Of a stretch of DNA of 64,000 nt, positions 46,689 to 55,766 are shown in pieces. Within the stretch, counting starts at the first letter, position 1. The number at the start of each line of letters is the position of its first letter. The stretch comes from Paenibacillus sp. ACRRX (GTDB taxonomy: Bacteria > Bacillota > Bacilli > Paenibacillales > Paenibacillaceae): assembly GCF_022346885.1 (NCBI RefSeq), contig NZ_JAKRNK010000002.1, forward strand, positions 310,001 through 374,000. Direction: 5' to 3'. The notes beneath the pieces were generated by a model, which made no database searches, was not told the origin of the DNA, and saw only the letters and a program-made list of their open reading frames with translations. A program made the translations under genes and the position numbers.

Positions 46689-49600
46689 CTATGCTTTATC
46701 CACGTTAAAGTATTGTGCTTGTGGATGTGCAAACACCATCGCGCTTACAGACGCCTCCGGTTCCATCATGCAGCCCTCTGTTAGTATAACACCAATATCC
46801 TCTGGCTGCATTAAGCGAAACAGCGGCTCCTGGTCCTCCAAATTCGGACACGCAGGATAACCAAACGATACTCGAATCCCTTGATATCGTGCACCAAACC
46901 GTTCCTTCATCGTCATATCCTCACGGTCTGGATAACCCCAAGTCTCACGCATCATATGATGGATACGTTCGGCCAAGCCTTCAGCCATCTCAAGGGCCAG
47001 CGATTGCAGCGCATGCGAGCGCAAATACTGCCCTTCCTGCTTCATTACTTCAGCATGATCGCGTATTCCTCTTCCGGCTGTCACAACCATAAAACCTACG
47101 TAATCCATTACGCCGCTTTCCTTGGAGCGAAGGAAGTCGGACAGACACAAGTACGGCTCCACTTGTTGACGTGGGAATGTAAATGTATGCAGCACCTCTG
47201 ACACATTGTCCGGGTTATAAACGAGAATGGAATCGCCTTCGGATTGAGCTGGGAAAAAGCGATACATGGCATTAGCCTGAAGCCAGCCTTTCTGCGAGCC
47301 TTCACGGAACAATTGATCAATCGTTTCCTTTAGATCAAGTGCCTTTGGATCTCTTGCCGCGAATAGCTGATCAACATTCCCTTTTAAGCCAAGATGGTGA
47401 CCGAGCAGCATCTGCATATTGACATAAGGAATGATCTGCGGAGTAGGTATGTCCCGCAGCACATGGCGATCCAAGTCAGGTGGGATGTATACATCTGCCT
47501 CCTTGATGTTGGAACGCACCGCTCTTGTCAGCTTAGGCAGCGATTGCTGTTGTTCGCCTTCCCTTGCCAATCGTTCCTTATGGGAGCGCAGCTCTTCTAC
47601 AAGCACTCGACGTTCATTTGAGTTCATAATCTTATTCGCCAAGTCTAACCCGTCCATGGCATCCTTCGCATATAACACAAGTCCGTCATATTCCGGACTA
47701 ATCCGATTCTTTGTAAACTTTCGAGTTAATGCTGCGCCACCGACCATAATAGGCACATCAATACCTGCTGTGCGCATGTCTTGAGCTGTAATGACCATCT
47801 GCTGCGCTGATTTCACAAGCAAGCCCGACAACCCGATTGCGTCTGGTTTCTCGCGGCGATAAGCTTCGATTAGATCCTGGGGAGGAACTTTTATGCCTAA
47901 ATTAACGATCTGGTAGCCATTATTGGCAAGTATGATCTCTACCAAGTTCTTACCGATATCGTGTACATCACCTTTTACAGTAGCCAACAAAATTTTCCCT
48001 TTAACAGCGGATTCGTTCTTTTCCATATAAGGTTCAAGGAAAGCAACAGATGCTTTCATCACTTCAGCACTCTGGAGAACTTCAGCCACGATCAGTTCAT
48101 TGTTGTTAAACAATCGACCGACTTCCTCCATCCCCGCCATCAACGGGCCGTTGATGATTTCGAGCGATGTATATTTGTCGAGCGCCAAAGTGAGGTCTGG
48201 AATTAGTCCTTCTTTTGTTCCTTCTACAATATAGGCGCCTAGCCGCTCTTCCAAAGGTAAATTGCTAGTTTTCTCTTTCTTCTCCACCTTGCGGTCCCGG
48301 AATGCTGCTACAAAGGTAGCAAGTGTCTCATCATTAGTATCATAAAGCAGCGCTTCAGATAACTTCCGTTCATGTTCAGGGATAGAGGCATAACGTTCCA
48401 GCTTTTCCGTGTTCACGATTGCATAGTCAAGTCCTGCCTTTGTACACTCATATAAGAACACAGAGTTCAGCACTTCTCGCCCAGCCTCAGGCAGCCCGAA
48501 CGAGATGTTGCTGACACCAAGTATCGTCTGACAGTTCGGCAAAGCTTCTTTGATCAGGCGTATTCCTTCTATCGTCTCTTTGGCTGAGCCGATATATTGC
48601 TCATCGCCTGTCCCTACCGGGAACACGAGCGGATCAAAAATAATATCCTTCGCTTGGATACCAAATTGATGAACTAAAATATCAAAGGAACGCTTGGCAA
48701 CTTCTAATTTGTCTGCTCTAGTAATCGCCTGACCGCGCTCATCAATCGTACCCACAACAAGCGCCCCTCCATAACGATGGACGAGTGGAACAACCTGTTC
48801 GAACTTCTCCAAGCCGTCTTCGAGATTAACTGAATTGATGATCGCTTTGCCTTGTGTATATTTTAATGCCAATTCAAGTGCCTTCGAATCTGTCGTATCA
48901 ATGACAAGCGGCACTTTGACCTTCTTCACAACTTCTTGTAAAAATAATTTCAAATCTTCAGCTTCGTCTCGGTCTGGATCCTGCAAGCAGACGTCAATGA
49001 CATGTGCACCGTTCTTGACTTGAGCGCGTGCTACTTCTGCCGCTTCCTCTATTTTACCCTCAGCAATTAACCGCTTAAACTTTCTTGATCCAAGTACATT
49101 CGTACGTTCACCAACCATGTAAGGTCGGCCTTCATTTTCGATATATACGGTCTCAATTCCAGATACAGCAGGTGGATGCTCGCCAAACTGACGTCTAGGC
49201 TCATATCGAGCAAGTGTCTCCGCAAGTACACGGATATGTTCAGGTGTCGTACCACAACACCCTCCAGCAATGTTCAACCAGCCCTGCTCTGCAAATGCAG
49301 CTATTTTGCGTGCTAATGATTCCGGTGATTCATGATAGTGTCCATTCTCATCGGGCAAGCCTGCATTTGGATAGCAGCTAACCGCTGCGTTGGCGATTCC
49401 AGCCAACGTTCTGAGGTGATCTCTCATAAATTCCGGACCTGTTGCACAGTTCAAGCCGATTGAAATCGGCTGCAGATGTTCTAACGATACATAGAAAGAT
49501 TCAATATTTTGCCCAGCAAGTGTCGTTCCCATCGGTTCAATCGTGCCGGATATCATAATGGGGAGTATTTTCCCCCTTGTTTCCATTGCACGTTGGATAC

Positions 49601-50126
49601 CAATTGAGCCTGCCTTCACGTTAAGCGTGTCCTGTGATGTCTCTAGCAAAAGGGCATCTACGCCACCGTCTATTAATGCAAGTGCCTGCTCGTAATAACT
49701 CTCAACCAATTCGTCAAACGTGACCCCACCTGTTACCGATAGCGTCTTGGTTGTAGGTCCCATAGCCCCTGCTACATAGCGCGGATGGTCTGCCGTTGTA
49801 TACTTATTAGCAGATTCAACGGCAAGTCTAGCTGCTTCCAAGTTTAACTCTACTGCACGGTCTTGCAGATCATATTCAGCAAGAACAACACTAGTAGAAC
49901 CGAACGTATTGGTTTCAATAATGTCGGCACCTGCCGCAAAATATTGATCATGGATGCTGGAAATGACATCCGGACGAGTTAATACAAGCATTTCATTACA
50001 GCCGTCCAAATGCTCCCCGCCAAAGTCTTCCGGCGTGAGATCAGCTTGCTGTATCATAGTACCCATGGCACCATCTAAAATGAGAATGCGGTCTTGAAGA
50101 CGCGCTTGTAATGCCGGTTTATTCAT
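46689..50126 (-). CDS. metH: Cobalamin-dependent methionine synthase
   Basis: 1145 residues, the full four-module enzyme. The homocysteine-binding barrel (1-320) has its zinc cysteines in G-L-N-C-A-T-G and G-G-C-C-G-T-T. The methyl-tetrahydrofolate domain (about 330-610) starts V-G-E-R-T-N-V-L-G-S-R-K-F. The B12 domain (about 640-880) has D-V-H-D-I-G-K-N-L-V, whose His is the cobalt ligand. The reactivation domain (about 900-1145) includes R-x-x-x-G-Y-P-A-C-P near the end. It moves a methyl group from methyl-tetrahydrofolate through cobalamin to homocysteine. Somewhat shorter than the 1227-residue E. coli enzyme. No cobalamin or SAM riboswitch is seen upstream. Confidence 0.96.
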   Translation of the reverse strand: MNKPALQARLQDRILILDGAMGTMIQQADLTPEDFGGEHLDGCNEMLVLTRPDVISSIHDQYFAAGADIIETNTFGSTSVVLAEYDLQDRAVELNLEAARLAVESANKYTTADHPRYVAGAMGPTTKTLSVTGGVTFDELVESYYEQALALIDGGVDALLLETSQDTLNVKAGSIGIQRAMETRGKILPIMISGTIEPMGTTLAGQNIESFYVSLEHLQPISIGLNCATGPEFMRDHLRTLAGIANAAVSCYPNAGLPDENGHYHESPESLARKIAAFAEQGWLNIAGGCCGTTPEHIRVLAETLARYEPRRQFGEHPPAVSGIETVYIENEGRPYMVGERTNVLGSRKFKRLIAEGKIEEAAEVARAQVKNGAHVIDVCLQDPDRDEAEDLKLFLQEVVKKVKVPLVIDTTDSKALELALKYTQGKAIINSVNLEDGLEKFEQVVPLVHRYGGALVVGTIDERGQAITRADKLEVAKRSFDILVHQFGIQAKDIIFDPLVFPVGTGDEQYIGSAKETIEGIRLIKEALPNCQTILGVSNISFGLPEAGREVLNSVFLYECTKAGLDYAIVNTEKLERYASIPEHERKLSEALLYDTNDETLATFVAAFRDRKVEKKEKTSNLPLEERLGAYIVEGTKEGLIPDLTLALDKYTSLEIINGPLMAGMEEVGRLFNNNELIVAEVLQSAEVMKASVAFLEPYMEKNESAVKGKILLATVKGDVHDIGKNLVEIILANNGYQIVNLGIKVPPQDLIEAYRREKPDAIGLSGLLVKSAQQMVITAQDMRTAGIDVPIMVGGAALTRKFTKNRISPEYDGLVLYAKDAMDGLDLANKIMNSNERRVLVEELRSHKERLAREGEQQQSLPKLTRAVRSNIKEADVYIPPDLDRHVLRDIPTPQIIPYVNMQMLLGHHLGLKGNVDQLFAARDPKALDLKETIDQLFREGSQKGWLQANAMYRFFPAQSEGDSILVYNPDNVSEVLHTFTFPRQQVEPYLCLSDFLRSKESGVMDYVGFMVVTAGRGIRDHAEVMKQEGQYLRSHALQSLALEMAEGLAERIHHMMRETWGYPDREDMTMKERFGARYQGIRVSFGYPACPNLEDQEPLFRLMQPEDIGVILTEGCMMEPEASVSAMVFAHPQAQYFNVDKA

Positions 50127-50233
50127 TCCTCAGCCCACCCTCTATGTCTGCTCTGTCTAAAAACGTTAGAACTAAGTTTAACAGAACTCTTACCAATAGG
50201 AAAGATGGGGATTAACATGAATGAAAATGTTTC

Positions 50234-50262
50234 TTGCCCAATCATTTCCTCTGTACTATAAT
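50234..50262 (+). promoter_or_regulatory. Sigma-A-like promoter of mtnD
   Basis: TTGCCC (50234-50239) and TATAAT (50257-50262) with 17-base spacing, 40 bases before the mtnD ATG. Confidence 0.7.
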
Positions 50263-50301
50263 ACGAATAAAGTAATCATATTGGAGAAGTGAGGGATTCA
50301 C

Positions 50302-50844
50302 ATGGCACAGATTCGAATTCGCAACACGGACGAATTAATCACCGGAGAAGAGAACATTCAAGCCTTTCTGGAGGCACAGGGCGTACTATACGAACATTGG
50401 GATGCTGGCAAGCTTGCACCGGCATTAAGAGATAAATTTGCTTTATCAGATGATGAGAAGCAACAGATTCTGGAAACGTTTGATGTTGAGATTCGTGATC
50501 TGGCGCAACGTCGTGGTTACTTGACGTGGGACTTGATCTCACTATCAGACGCTACACCAAATATCGAAGAATTATTGAAAAAATTCGAGCAGGTCCACAC
50601 GCATACGGAAGACGAGGTACGTGCGATTACAGCTGGCGAAGGATACTTTGTTATTAAAGGTTCCGACGATGTTGGTTATATGGATGTGCTAGTTGAGCAA
50701 GGCGACGTTATCTCTGTACCAGAAAACATTCCTCATTTCTTTACATTATCGGAAAGACGTGAAATTGTCGCTGTCCGCCTATTCATTGAGACAGAGGGCT
50801 GGATTGCACATCCTTTCGAAGACCCTGCATTTATTAAAGCTTAA
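50302..50844 (+). CDS. mtnD: Acireductone dioxygenase
   Basis: 180 residues with GAAGTGAGGG upstream of the ATG. A cupin enzyme of the methionine-salvage pathway that cleaves the acireductone to the keto-acid precursor of methionine and formate. Metal ligands are visible as H-T-H-T-E-D-E-V-R and the later H-F-F-T cupin histidine. It is divergent from metH, so two methionine-forming routes are neighbours. The other mtn genes are not in the window. Confidence 0.93.
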   Translation: MAQIRIRNTDELITGEENIQAFLEAQGVLYEHWDAGKLAPALRDKFALSDDEKQQILETFDVEIRDLAQRRGYLTWDLISLSDATPNIEELLKKFEQVHTHTEDEVRAITAGEGYFVIKGSDDVGYMDVLVEQGDVISVPENIPHFFTLSERREIVAVRLFIETEGWIAHPFEDPAFIKA

Positions 50845-50861
50845 TAAGCTTAGCTTACGAT

Positions 50862-50891
50862 CCCGACAGGCTGCTCCTGTCGGGATATTTT
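50862..50891 (+). terminator. Intrinsic terminator of mtnD
   Basis: A perfect 9-bp stem CCCGACAGG/CCTGTCGGG with a 5-nt loop, followed by ATATTTTC. Confidence 0.9.
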
Positions 50892-50941
50892 CACCCTGCT
50901 GCGCCTTACCACTCTTGCGTGTATTAACATATTTTGAATAC

Positions 50942-50973
50942 AAAAAGAACAGCCTCTTATGCTTAGAGCCTGT
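50942..50973 (-). terminator. Intrinsic terminator of lipoprotein gene
   Basis: ACAGGCTCT and AAGAGGCTGT pair around a short loop on the minus strand, followed by TCTTTTTG. Confidence 0.85.
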
Positions 50974-50996
50974 CCCCCTTATTTCATCTTCCTACC

Positions 50997-51425
50997 TTAA
51001 TTCTTAACTTCAAACGATTTCTTTGGCATCGAATGCATTCCATTCGCCGAGACATGAGAGATGATCGTATACTTACCTGGCTGATCAAATGTTTGTTCTA
51101 ATTCATAGTTACCATCCGCTTTAACACTGACTTCCCTCTTCTGATGCTCTGCACCTTCCAGCCACCATTCGAATTCAACTTTTTCAGCGTCATTGATCGG
51201 TTGTTCCTTTAACGTAACATGTGCTGTAAATACAGCTGGCTCATTGACCTTTATATTTTCGGGAATTTTTAGTTCAACGGCAATCAACTCCATCTGACCA
51301 CCAGTTGCTTGGGTCTCCATCTCCATACTGTGCCCTTCATGACTTGAGTTGGTCCCTTTGTCATTCGAGCACCCCGTTATAAGCGCTAATACCAGCATGG
51401 CTGATAAGGCTGTTTTCTTCCACAT
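50997..51425 (-). CDS. YtkA-like/FixH-like lipoprotein
   Basis: 142 residues. The N-terminal signal ends in the lipobox L-I-T-G-C, so the mature protein is anchored by Cys19. A short His/Met-rich stretch follows (H-E-G-H-S-M-E-M-E-T), which could bind copper. Residues about 48-140 form an immunoglobulin-like YtkA domain (E-W-W-L-E-G, G-K-Y-T-I-I-S-H-V). YtkA-like proteins are often linked to copper or cytochrome-oxidase assembly; no such genes are adjacent, so this is only a suggestion. Confidence 0.82.
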   Translation of the reverse strand: MWKKTALSAMLVLALITGCSNDKGTNSSHEGHSMEMETQATGGQMELIAVELKIPENIKVNEPAVFTAHVTLKEQPINDAEKVEFEWWLEGAEHQKREVSVKADGNYELEQTFDQPGKYTIISHVSANGMHSMPKKSFEVKN

Positions 51426-51602
51426 CGCAAGTTCACTCCTTATGTATACTTGTCACACTGTGTTTGTTTACATTATATCCATGATATACCTTTTCGTTAT
51501 GGCCCGATAGGGCTATATCATCACTTTAACTGTGAACTAATTATGACAATTATCACATACAACATAACATAAGTAATAGGTTTACTTCTAACTCCTCCTA
51601 CG

Positions 51603-51627
51603 AAAAAGAACCTGCACATGTGCAGGC
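51603..51627 (-). terminator. Intrinsic terminator of HAD gene
   Basis: CCTGCA/TGCAGG stem with a CATG loop on the minus strand followed by TTCTTTTTCG, about 75 bases after the gene's stop. Confidence 0.7.
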
Positions 51628-51703
51628 TCCCTCTTAAATGATGATCCATTTAGTTTAGTTGTTACATAATTGCTGCAAATCAAGCTCACGTTAATGATCG
51701 TCC

Positions 51704-52516
51704 TTATACAGCAGCTTGCTGATTGTTAATTATGCGGATAATTTCGGATATTTGTTGTAAACTGTTGATTTCAAACTCCGGATGTACAACTCCTGATAGC
51801 TCTTGATTAGTTCGGTTAACCCAAGCGTTATGCATGCCGACATTAATAGAACCTTGTATGTCAGTGGTCAATTTATCCCCTATCATCAATCCTTCATGTG
51901 GCTCAATGCCAAGTAAAGACATTGCATGTTCAAACAAACTAATGGCTGGCTTGCCCTCTGCAAAATTGCCAGATATCACAATATGGTCAAAGTACTCAAG
52001 GATACCCGGCACGCCATCAAGCTTCTCCTGTTGAAGGCATGGAGCTCCGTTCGTAAGGAGCAACAACGGGTATTGTGCCTTTAGCTGTGCCAATACTTCA
52101 AATGTTTCTGCATATACATAAGGTCTCTGCCGGCGTTCTTTCATAAATAAATCAGCGCAGACTCTTCCTAGACCCTCATCTTCTATGCCAAGCGCACGAA
52201 GTCCATGCGTCCACGCTTCAACGCGATACTGCGGAACAACATGCTCCAACCTGCGAAACTCTTCATGCTCCCCGCCTGTGAAATGAGCCCACAAAGCTTC
52301 AAATGGGTTAATGCCAATCAGCTTCGTAAACTCAAACGTATCATATGATGCATATAACGTGCGAGCTGCTTCACGTACTTCTTGTTGCAGGGCGTCGGGA
52401 TTAACTCCCGACACCGTTTGAGCATACTTGCATGTTTCTGAAAATGCTTCCTCTACACTGCGGTCATCCCATAATAACGTATCGTCCAGATCAAACAATA
52501 CTGCTCTGATCGTCAT
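51704..52516 (-). CDS. HAD-family hydrolase, YfnB/YjjG-like
   Basis: 270 residues. Motif I is L-F-D-L-D-D-T-L-L-W-D at residue 8, motif II L-L-T-N-G-A near 155, the motif III Lys is in G-K-P-A-I-S, and motif IV is I-G-D-K-L-T-T-D-I. A helical C1 cap lies between I and II. This pattern resembles house-cleaning pyrimidine nucleotidases (YjjG) and Bacillus YfnB. It is 20 bases downstream of a small membrane protein gene and probably cotranscribed with it. Confidence 0.88.
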   Translation of the reverse strand: MTIRAVLFDLDDTLLWDDRSVEEAFSETCKYAQTVSGVNPDALQQEVREAARTLYASYDTFEFTKLIGINPFEALWAHFTGGEHEEFRRLEHVVPQYRVEAWTHGLRALGIEDEGLGRVCADLFMKERRQRPYVYAETFEVLAQLKAQYPLLLLTNGAPCLQQEKLDGVPGILEYFDHIVISGNFAEGKPAISLFEHAMSLLGIEPHEGLMIGDKLTTDIQGSINVGMHNAWVNRTNQELSGVVHPEFEINSLQQISEIIRIINNQQAAV

Positions 52517-52536
52517 CCCTTTCCCCCCGCTTCCAC

Positions 52537-53055
52537 TTACTTCGACAGTTGCTCAAGCTCAATCTGATGTTGATTTGCAAACTTAGTTAAACGCGCACCC
52601 ATTAGCTCTGTATCGTAACGATTCATCACGCGAGAGAATACCCAATTAGTACCGCGCTTTGATTGCTGAACAACAACATATCCAGGTTGAATCGTAATCT
52701 TCTTGATATCCTTAGCGTACAATACACGTACTCGATTCCATTTGGTAGTCATAATGTTGTCTCGACCAACCTTCAGGAACGGCCGCTTTGCAAACAACAC
52801 CAAGCCAAGTCCGATATACGCAATTACAGTCACCCAATACATCAATGTAGATTGTTCCTTGCTCCAGAACATACTTCCGATGACAGCATACATCAGTGCT
52901 AAAATAATGAGAACAGATGGCAGAATAAAGTTTCTCCCCCTATACTCGTCATATTGCTCTTGCCCAGCTTGAATAACCGGCTTGCCGTCCTTCTGCAGCT
53001 TCTTGTTCAATACTGAACTATTCTTGCGTACTTTACGTTCCCAACTGCGTGACAT
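52537..53055 (-). CDS. Small membrane protein, unknown
   Basis: 172 residues. A basic N-terminus is followed by two adjacent membrane helices (about 43-62 and 70-90). A cytoplasmic-type domain with a PH-like strand order follows (D-I-K-K-I-T-I-Q-P-G-Y-V-V-V-Q-Q). No catalytic motif is seen. Start supported by AGGAGGTAG about 12 bases upstream. Function unknown. Confidence 0.78.
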   Translation of the reverse strand: MSRSWERKVRKNSSVLNKKLQKDGKPVIQAGQEQYDEYRGRNFILPSVLIILALMYAVIGSMFWSKEQSTLMYWVTVIAYIGLGLVLFAKRPFLKVGRDNIMTTKWNRVRVLYAKDIKKITIQPGYVVVQQSKRGTNWVFSRVMNRYDTELMGARLTKFANQHQIELEQLSK

Positions 53056-53247
53056 TACAATAACTACCTCCTAGATATAGGTGTAAACGGCTATATACAT
53101 CAAGCAAAGATCGAAAAAAAATTCACATAGCATGATAGATTGCGACCGTTTGCTGGATAGTACAGCACTTGTTCATTGTAAACAGATGATCGCCTAAATC
53201 TAATCACGCTCATGCCACAGCCAATCTTGCTCGAAAATGTGCAAGAA

Positions 53248-53271
53248 GCGAACCACTATAGTAGTGTTCGC
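53248..53271 (-). terminator. Weak terminator-like hairpin after DUF896 gene
   Basis: GCGAACACTA and TAGTGGTTCGC pair with one bulge on the minus strand; only TTCTTG follows, so the T-tract is poor. Confidence 0.45.
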
Positions 53272-53292
53272 ATCTCACATGATCTATTTAAT

Positions 53293-53502
53293 TTAGTGAA
53301 CCGTACCTGAAGACGGACCTTGTTGCTCTTCGTCTTCCGCCCACCGAATAGTGTCCAAATTATTACGTACTTGCTTCCTGAATAAGGCTAAATACTGTTC
53401 ACGCAACTGGGCACGTTCTGCTACTTCCTCTTGAGTCAGACCAACCGTCTTATGCTTGCGTGCCAGCTCATTAATACGCGCTATCATCATATCGATGTTC
53501 AT
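53293..53502 (-). CDS. DUF896 (YnzC/YozC) family protein
   Basis: 69 residues, typical length. The conserved core I-A-R-I-N-E-L-A-R-K-H-K-T-V-G-L-T-Q-E-E is followed by Q-R-E-Q-Y-L and ends F-R-K-Q-V-R-N-N-L-D. In Bacillus the ynzC gene belongs to the SOS-induced yneA-yneB-ynzC unit. Here it lies 125 bases after yneA, without a yneB recombinase between them. Function not firmly established. GGAGG lies upstream. Confidence 0.92.
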   Translation of the reverse strand: MNIDMMIARINELARKHKTVGLTQEEVAERAQLREQYLALFRKQVRNNLDTIRWAEDEEQQGPSSGTVH

Positions 53503-53627
53503 ATTCTACCTCCATGTTGTACTGGCGTTAACCTTTACTTTGACATGGTGGAAGATCGTTGTCAAGCTTGATGGTATGACAGCCTATAACAATAACAGCT
53601 CGAGTATGAACGTGAGCTCTAGCTTCT

Positions 53628-54011
53628 CTATGGTGAAGAAAAAAGAGGAACCTCGATCACATCACCTGCTTGGATTAGCCCGCCATTCAAGTCGTTGTTC
53701 TTCATAATGATATAAACGTAATCTCGGATGTCCATGTCAGCGGACAGATGTTCCTTTGCAATGGCCCACAGTGTATCTCCCGGTTGGATGATAACACGGA
53801 TAGAAGTCTTGGCAGGTATCCCCCTCTCACTATCATTATCATTATCATTAGAGGAAATAGCTTGAACAATGGTACCAAATGCAATAAACAGTCCAATAAT
53901 TACGGTTATCGCCAAAGTAAATCTCTTGATACGCAACTTGCGAGCTGACTTTCCGTTATATGTAGGTCTAGTTGATTGAGTGTAAATTGAACGATATGTA
54001 GTATACATCAT
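53628..54011 (-). CDS. yneA: SOS cell-division suppressor with LysM domain
   Basis: The ATG at 54011 has GGAGGGG 6-7 bases upstream; the open frame extends further without a site. 127 residues: a basic N-terminus, one membrane helix (about 32-52), an Asp/Asn-rich spacer and a C-terminal LysM domain (I-Q-P-G-D-T-L-W-A-I-A-K). This design and its position divergent from lexA are those of YneA, which blocks septation during DNA damage. Five LexA-box-like sequences lie between it and lexA. Confidence 0.9.
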   Translation of the reverse strand: MMYTTYRSIYTQSTRPTYNGKSARKLRIKRFTLAITVIIGLFIAFGTIVQAISSNDNDNDSERGIPAKTSIRVIIQPGDTLWAIAKEHLSADMDIRDYVYIIMKNNDLNGGLIQAGDVIEVPLFSSP

Positions 54012-54025
54012 GGTAATTCCCCTCC

Positions 54026-54159
54026 AAACGTGCGTTCTCTTATTTAAGCAAAAATTTAGCACGAACACACGTTTGAGTCAACACTTTTCTTAGAACATTC
54101 GTTCCCTTTTTTTAGTTATCGCTATCCCTTAGAACTTATGTTTGTACGAACGGAGGTTC
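54026..54159. promoter_or_regulatory. Cluster of LexA (SOS) boxes between yneA and lexA
   Basis: Matches to the Gram-positive consensus GAAC-N4-GTTC: exact at 54093-54104 (ATTC spacer) and 54148-54159 (GGAG spacer); one base off at 54063-54074 (GTTT end), 54132-54143 (GTTT end) and 54026-54037 (AAAC start). The exact box at 54148 lies inside the lexA promoter spacer, and the one at 54063 lies inside the yneA promoter spacer. Confidence 0.85.
54053..54081 (-). promoter_or_regulatory. Sigma-A-like promoter of yneA
   Basis: TTGACT (54081-54076) and TAAATT (54058-54053), 17-base spacing, with a LexA box filling the spacer. Confidence 0.75.
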
Positions 54160-54170
54160 TGTGATATAAT
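54142..54170 (+). promoter_or_regulatory. Sigma-A-like promoter of lexA
   Basis: TTGTAC (54142-54147) and TATAAT (54165-54170), 17-base spacing, with an exact LexA box in the spacer, giving autoregulation. Confidence 0.8.
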
Positions 54171-54204
54171 CTTTGCAAAAGTGTACTCATTGGAGTTGAT
54201 TCTA

Positions 54205-54834
54205 TTGTCGAAAATTTCAAGCCGTCAACAAGCGATTCTTGAATTTATACGTACTGAAGTTCGATTGAAAGGTTATCCCCCTTCTGTCCGAGAGATTGGT
54301 GAAGCAGTAGGCTTAGCTTCCAGTTCCACTGTTCACGGGCATTTAGATCGTCTAGAGAAGAAGGGCTTTATTCGGCGTGACCCAACCAAGCCTAGAGCGA
54401 TAGAACTGTTAAGCCATGATCAATCTGAGCGCGGCAGCGAGTTCAGTCACACTGTTGTACGTGTGCCGATCGTTGGTAAAGTAACCGCTGGCGAGCCAAT
54501 CACAGCAACAGAGAATATTGAAGATTATTTCCCATTGCCGTTCCATATGGCAGGCGACGATGATAACGTCTTTATGTTGTCGGTTCATGGGGAAAGTATG
54601 ATTGAAGCCGGCATACATAATGGAGACTTCGTTATCGTTCGTCAGCAGCAGACTGCGAATAATGGCGATATTGTGGTTGCTATGACAGAAGAGAACGAAG
54701 CTACGGTGAAGACATTTTATAAAGAGAAAGATCATATCCGTCTTCAACCAGAGAACTCGGCCATGGAGCCCATTCGTTTGACGCATGTCACTATTCTTGG
54801 CAAAGTTGTTGGCTTGTTCCGCGACTTTCATTAA
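54205..54834 (+). CDS. lexA: LexA repressor
   Basis: The TTG at 54205 is chosen: GGAG lies 9 bases upstream and translation begins S-K-I-S-S-R-Q-Q like known LexA, while the open frame further upstream runs through the promoter. 209 residues. The N-terminal winged helix (3-68) has [14 protein letters not shown]. Self-cleavage occurs at Ala95-Gly96 (V-T-A-G-E-P), with the catalytic dyad Ser131 (G-E-S-M) and Lys169 (A-T-V-K). RecA-stimulated autocleavage induces the SOS regulon, including divergent yneA. Confidence 0.97.
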   Translation: MSKISSRQQAILEFIRTEVRLKGYPPSVREIGEAVGLASSSTVHGHLDRLEKKGFIRRDPTKPRAIELLSHDQSERGSEFSHTVVRVPIVGKVTAGEPITATENIEDYFPLPFHMAGDDDNVFMLSVHGESMIEAGIHNGDFVIVRQQQTANNGDIVVAMTEENEATVKTFYKEKDHIRLQPENSAMEPIRLTHVTILGKVVGLFRDFH

Positions 54835-54875
54835 TAATAAGCACTTGCCTATCATGCATTCAGGTTCAAGTTAGC

Positions 54876-54923
54876 AGACACTTCCTTTTTAAGCTTCTTG
54901 CTTAATACGAAGTGTCTTTTTTT
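54876..54923 (+). terminator. Intrinsic terminator of lexA
   Basis: AGACACTTC (54876-54884) pairs with GAAGTGTCT (54909-54917), followed by TTTTTT. An inner AAGCTTCTTGCTT hairpin fills part of the loop. Confidence 0.85.
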
Positions 54924-54937
54924 ACGTGCTGCACATC

Positions 54938-54975
54938 AAAAAAGCTCACCTCATACAACTGGAGGACGAGCTTCT
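54938..54975 (-). terminator. Intrinsic terminator of lipoprotein gene
   Basis: GAAGCTCGTCCTC pairs with GAGGTGAGCTTTT (one bulge) on the minus strand, followed by TTTTTG. Confidence 0.75.
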
Positions 54976-55013
54976 CGTTATTTATGGCACAGAGCACAGT
55001 CTAACAGTTCAAG

Positions 55014-55766
55014 CTACTGATTTCTAGGCAGCATGCGGGTACGTTTATCATCAAGCCTATCCAGCGGGAATACATAATTCGCTAAATTTTGAAATTCCAC
55101 ATTCAGGCCGCTTAATTGGTGACCTTGTTTGACGTACTGCGTGTACTGATTTAAACGTTCGATCAAGCTTGAATCAGTAGAAACGAACACTTCTTGACAG
55201 TTCGGTTCCATTTGTTTTACTTCATTTTTAATCTGGGAGATCAATTGATTACTTAATATTTGGGATTGCATCCCGGTATTGGACGTTCGTGCATGATAAG
55301 AACCCATACGTTCAGTATCCATATAATCCGTCTTCATGCGGCTGTTACGACTGCCTTGTTTATTAGTTATGGATGCCCTTAATTTCAAGGCAACGCCAAC
55401 GTAAGCATTTCGATCCGTTACCAGTACTTTTGCGGACTGAATCTCATGTATGCCTTCTAATCGTTTAGCAATCTTATCGTTCATAACCATCTTTTTAAAA
55501 GAATGTTTGGAGCCATTGTTAGTGGTGACATAATTTCGATCTATCGGATTAGCCGTTTGTGTATGGTTAACGTTATAAGTATAGTACCGTCGTTCCAACT
55601 GTTTAGCGCTGATATTGGATGATTTGTTTGATTTGGGATGAATTGCTGTCTGTGTCTGTGGATGTGACGTTTTTGCTTCCATATTATTATTTGAACCACA
55701 ACCTGTCATTCCAATCACAAGCACGCTGCTGGCTATGACACTCCATACAACAACCCTCATATTCAT
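55014..55766 (-). CDS. YhcN/YlaJ-type sporulation lipoprotein
   Basis: 250 residues. The signal has lipobox G-M-T-G-C, so the mature protein is lipid-anchored at Cys23. The YhcN/YlaJ domain (about 85-235) has I-A-K-R-L-E-G-I-H-E-I-Q-S-A-K-V-L-V-T-D-R-N-A-Y-V-G-V-A, characteristic of the spore-associated lipoprotein family. A Ser/Asn/Lys-rich spacer separates it from the lipobox. Supports a spore-forming host. Monocistronic. Confidence 0.88.
   Translation of the reverse strand: MNMRVVVWSVIASSVLVIGMTGCGSNNNMEAKTSHPQTQTAIHPKSNKSSNISAKQLERRYYTYNVNHTQTANPIDRNYVTTNNGSKHSFKKMVMNDKIAKRLEGIHEIQSAKVLVTDRNAYVGVALKLRASITNKQGSRNSRMKTDYMDTERMGSYHARTSNTGMQSQILSNQLISQIKNEVKQMEPNCQEVFVSTDSSLIERLNQYTQYVKQGHQLSGLNVEFQNLANYVFPLDRLDDKRTRMLPRNQ

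Noticed and set aside
50127-50301. Search for a cobalamin or SAM riboswitch upstream of metH
   Set aside because: The 175-base metH-mtnD spacer lacks B12-box or S-box elements and is too short for a cobalamin aptamer plus platform.
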